The translations under genes were made by a program, and so were the position numbers. 44,284 nucleotides of DNA from Nitrososphaerales archaeon (lineage in GTDB: Archaea > Thermoproteota > Nitrososphaeria > Nitrososphaerales > Nitrososphaeraceae), in contig JARBAW010000118.1 of the NCBI GenBank assembly GCA_029237505.1, positions 1 through 44,284 on the forward strand. Direction: 5' to 3'. The notes beneath the pieces are model-generated. The model ran no database searches. It was not told where the DNA came from and saw only the letters and a list, made by a program, of their open reading frames with translations. Below, one piece after another: positions 41,970 to 44,284 of the stretch (position 1 is its first letter; every line of letters starts with the position of its first letter).

Positions 41970-42803
41970 CTAAAGATTACCAAGTGATTTAATAAACTTC
42001 ATTGATTGCTTTGCAGCATAAACAGGACAATCTTGATATGGATAAAGTTCTACTGTGATAAATCCGTCATAACCAATTTCTTTTAGTGACTTGAGAGTCG
42101 AGCTGATATCTATCGCACCTTCACCCAAAATCAAATGATTGTGTCGTCTCTCTGCACAAATATCTTCCAAATGAACATGGCGAATATATTCTGATAATTT
42201 GTGTATTACTCTTGATGGATCTTCACCAACGCAGAAGAAATGGCCCACGTCTAGATTTAATCCCACAGCTTCTGAGTCAATATTTTTGATAAAGTTAATA
42301 AATTGTTCAGAGTTTTCAATTAATAGATCAGGCTCAGGTTCTATAAGTATAGTAACGTTTTCCTTTTCTGCAGTATCTAATACCTGATTAATTCCATCTT
42401 CAAATAGTTTCAACAATTGATTTTTGCTCAATTCATTATTGACAATAGGTCCCCCCGGTTCGGTAGATATGTTTTTGGCGCCAAGTTTGCTTGCTAATTT
42501 AATACAATCTATGGTATGTTCTATTCGTAATTTCCGATAGCTTGGATCAATTTCAATCCATGAAGGACGATATGTGTCATTTATTGCAAAAAGAGTAAAT
42601 GCATTTAGATTGGAAATACTAATGTCTAATCTCTTCAATAATTGTTTGATTTCGTGGATTTCAATATCACTTTGTTCTTTAGGATATGCATGTGGTACAT
42701 CACAAAGAATTTCAATTCCTGTGTAGCCGATCTCTGACAAGACATTAATTGTTTCTACTAGCGAATATTTCTTAAAAGCATTTGTGCTAAACGCAAATTC
42801 CAT
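41970..42803 (-). CDS. Sugar phosphate isomerase/epimerase-like TIM barrel (EboE-like candidate)
   Basis: A 277-residue xylose-isomerase-like TIM barrel. Metal-ligand segments: ILIEPEPDLLIEN (Glu), VGLNLDVGHFFCVGED (Asp), HVHLEDICAERRHNH (His) and ITVELYPYQD (Glu). All four expected positions are filled, so a metal-dependent isomerase or epimerase activity is possible. It lies 9 bases after the TatD-type gene and 57 before the UbiA gene. Bacterial EboE is about 100 residues longer, as I recall, so orthology is tentative. Confidence 0.85.
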   Translation of the reverse strand: MEFAFSTNAFKKYSLVETINVLSEIGYTGIEILCDVPHAYPKEQSDIEIHEIKQLLKRLDISISNLNAFTLFAINDTYRPSWIEIDPSYRKLRIEHTIDCIKLASKLGAKNISTEPGGPIVNNELSKNQLLKLFEDGINQVLDTAEKENVTILIEPEPDLLIENSEQFINFIKNIDSEAVGLNLDVGHFFCVGEDPSRVIHKLSEYIRHVHLEDICAERRHNHLILGEGAIDISSTLKSLKEIGYDGFITVELYPYQDCPVYAAKQSMKFIKSLGNL

Positions 42804-42812
42804 GTCTCTAAG

Positions 42813-43622
42813 TTAGGGTCTCCACAGAAACTTGGTTGATTGCTTGTAAAATTCAAATGCATTGTAAAACGTTACTTTTTCTATATCACTGGTACGGAAG
42901 CCTCTCTTTTTCATTTCTTCTGCTACCTTTGGTACACTCAACGGATCAGAAACTCCCCAGTCGGCCGAGCTATTGATCATAATTTTTTCGAGGCCATTTT
43001 TTTCAATTATGTCGATAGCTCGTGAGGGGGAAAGCTTTGTTACGGGATAAACAGTTAATCCAGCCCAACATCCAATCTCCAGAGTTTTTTCTATTGTTTC
43101 TTCTGTATTATGATCAATTAAAATTTTATTTGTCATGTCCAATAGACTCTTGTTTTTAAGAACAGATTCAGTTCGCTTTAATCCTTCTTTTTTGTTAACA
43201 TGTGGGAGGTGTATCATTGTAAGCATTTTCTTATCTGTTGCAATGTCTAATTGCATTTGAAATAATTCGTCTTCTAAATCATTAATTAAATTATATCCTA
43301 TTTCACCTATAGCCACAACTCTATCTCTGTCAATGTATTCTGACATTGCTTTAAGCGCATTCAGTGCTAGAGGTCTGGCGGTTGATTCTTTTGGATTCAC
43401 TGATATACATACGTAATGATCGATACCAAATTCTTTCGATCTTTGAGTCTCAAACGAGATCATGTGTTCCCAATAGTCTTCAAAAGTACCTACAGTGGTC
43501 CTTGGACTCCCAAGCCAGAAAGAAGGTTGAACAATTACCTCTATTCCTGCTTTTGACATTGATTGATAATCATCCGTAGTACGTGAGTACATGTGTATGT
43601 GTGGATCAAAAAAACGTCCCAA
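42813..43622 (-). CDS. TatD-like metal-dependent hydrolase (EboB-like)
   Basis: A 269-residue amidohydrolase-fold protein. The metal-binding start FFDPHIHMYSRTTDDY (Asp6, His8, His10) is followed by VQPSFWLGSPRTTVGTFEDY, AIGEIGYN with the bridging Glu, IHLPH, LIDHNTEETI and NSSADWGVSDP, which hold the remaining metal ligands. The segments around RTTDDY, SFWLG-PRT and VGTFEDYW recall the ebo-cluster TatD member strongly. First gene of the six-gene run; its promoter lies just upstream. Substrate unknown. Confidence 0.87.
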   Translation of the reverse strand: MGRFFDPHIHMYSRTTDDYQSMSKAGIEVIVQPSFWLGSPRTTVGTFEDYWEHMISFETQRSKEFGIDHYVCISVNPKESTARPLALNALKAMSEYIDRDRVVAIGEIGYNLINDLEDELFQMQLDIATDKKMLTMIHLPHVNKKEGLKRTESVLKNKSLLDMTNKILIDHNTEETIEKTLEIGCWAGLTVYPVTKLSPSRAIDIIEKNGLEKIMINSSADWGVSDPLSVPKVAEEMKKRGFRTSDIEKVTFYNAFEFYKQSTKFLWRP

Positions 43623-43652
43623 AATTATTCACCCTTATTGAATCACATCCTT

Positions 43653-43663
43653 TTTTATATTTG
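43653..43663 (-). promoter_or_regulatory. TATA box of the ebo-like/egtD operon
   Basis: On the minus strand the sequence reads AAATATAAAAA, about 32-40 bases before the ATG at 43622. This would place the transcription start roughly 5-10 bases ahead of the gene. It is the only clear promoter before the six-gene run. Confidence 0.45.
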
Positions 43664-43856
43664 TCTTGTGTATTTTAATACCTGTCATGCTAGAATAGTT
43701 CAATCCAAGACTTACATGCACCAAATTTTGTTCATAATTTGGCCGGTGGACCTTATTTTTTAATTCTGTAACACAGAATCTTAAAATTCACAATCAGTCA
43801 GTCCCTCTACTTGGAGTACTAGGATGGATAAATTCTTGATCCTTTACTTAATTGAC

Positions 43857-44147
43857 ATGACTCTTGAACAGATATTAGGAGAAGAGCTCAAAGAATCCAA
43901 ATTGTGGCTCAGTAGAGAACGTGAGGAATCTGTCTACAAACGGGATCTCACTATAAGGATTGAACTGCTCTCATGGACAATTATGAATATGAAGAATCCA
44001 GAGATCCAAATTTGTAATATCTTAGAATCCAGGATGAAGGAGACTATCTTAAAAATAAATCAGACTCATTCAATGATGCAATCCGATAAATTACACAGCG
44101 AATTAAGAATCTTAAATTGGATATTATATCAAATTTGCAACGGATAA
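43857..44147 (+). CDS. Hypothetical helical protein
   Basis: About 96 residues from the ATG at 43857; an ATG at 43824 would add a hydrophobic leader (DKFLILYLID). The protein is helical and charged (GEELKESKLWLSREREES) with Trp residues in LSWTIMNMKN and LNWILYQICNG. No motif or family recognised. Divergent from the TatD-type gene. The final 137 bases of the window hold nothing I can identify. Confidence 0.5.
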   Translation: MTLEQILGEELKESKLWLSREREESVYKRDLTIRIELLSWTIMNMKNPEIQICNILESRMKETILKINQTHSMMQSDKLHSELRILNWILYQICNG

Positions 44148-44284
44148 TCCACAACTACTTCATCCTTGGTTCAAGACTGTTTCCCGCAAAATAACCAACG
44201 AAATGAGGTCTTAAATAAATATAGAATTTCACATGACAATGTAGATGTGAAAATCAATGACATGCCTTTGACTAGGACAGCTCA

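Overview
The window looks like chromosome of an ammonia-oxidizing archaeon of the class Nitrososphaeria (Thaumarchaeota), most likely a soil-type Nitrososphaerales member. The DNA is AT-rich. Genes start at ATG or TTG, often directly behind a TATA box. Markers include archaeal S15, aIF1, Sec61-beta, a Pcc1/KEOPS subunit, tRNA-splicing endonuclease, DUF2070, a PIN-KH ATPase and many small copper or membrane proteins. Nearly all DNA is coding. I saw no rRNA, tRNA, CRISPR array or insertion sequence.

Layout. 1-1209: tail of a response regulator, a winged-helix regulator and two small membrane proteins. 1482-5482: blue-copper protein, SRPBCC protein, then a two-domain multicopper oxidase, a ZIP metal permease and an MntR-like repressor, which together look like a metal-homeostasis unit. 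5533-8422: PolX DNA polymerase and a radical SAM protein. 8426-11198: accessory-looking stretch with a four-gene module joined by 4-base overlaps behind a palindrome, flanked by two distantly similar Cys/His proteins. 11282-14676: serS, pcc1, a Cdc45/RecJ-like DHH protein and rpsO. 14831-18640: two small membrane proteins (candidate AmoY/AmoZ-type ammonia monooxygenase subunits), aIF1, a UPF0148 zinc ribbon, Sec61-beta and DUF2070. 18655-26615: purine genes purE, purK, purF, purL and purQ, interrupted by an SDR and two small proteins. 26769-30309: CBS protein, PQQ-type sugar dehydrogenase, PIN-ATPase. 30405-32183: a double-SDR protein resembling half of bacterial malonyl-CoA reductase. 32344-35827: tRNA endonuclease, DUF47, homoserine dehydrogenase and small proteins. 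35928-43622: an 11-residue-repeat coiled coil, egtB, and a six-gene minus-strand run (TatD-type hydrolase, TIM barrel, UbiA prenyltransferase, phosphodiesterase, second TIM barrel, egtD). Five genes of this run resemble the bacterial 'ebo' metabolite-traffic cluster and the sixth is the ergothioneine methyltransferase.

The most interesting points are: (1) an archaeal ebo-like cluster apparently co-transcribed with ergothioneine biosynthesis; (2) a tandem-SDR protein that could supply the unassigned malonyl-CoA reduction step of the thaumarchaeal 3-hydroxypropionate/4-hydroxybutyrate cycle, although it lacks the usual catalytic lysine; (3) the candidate AmoY/AmoZ pair with leaderless-type promoters; (4) the MCO-ZIP-MntR unit; (5) the 4-base-overlap module at 9322-10704. 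All functional statements come from reading the sequence and remembered family knowledge; no search was run.
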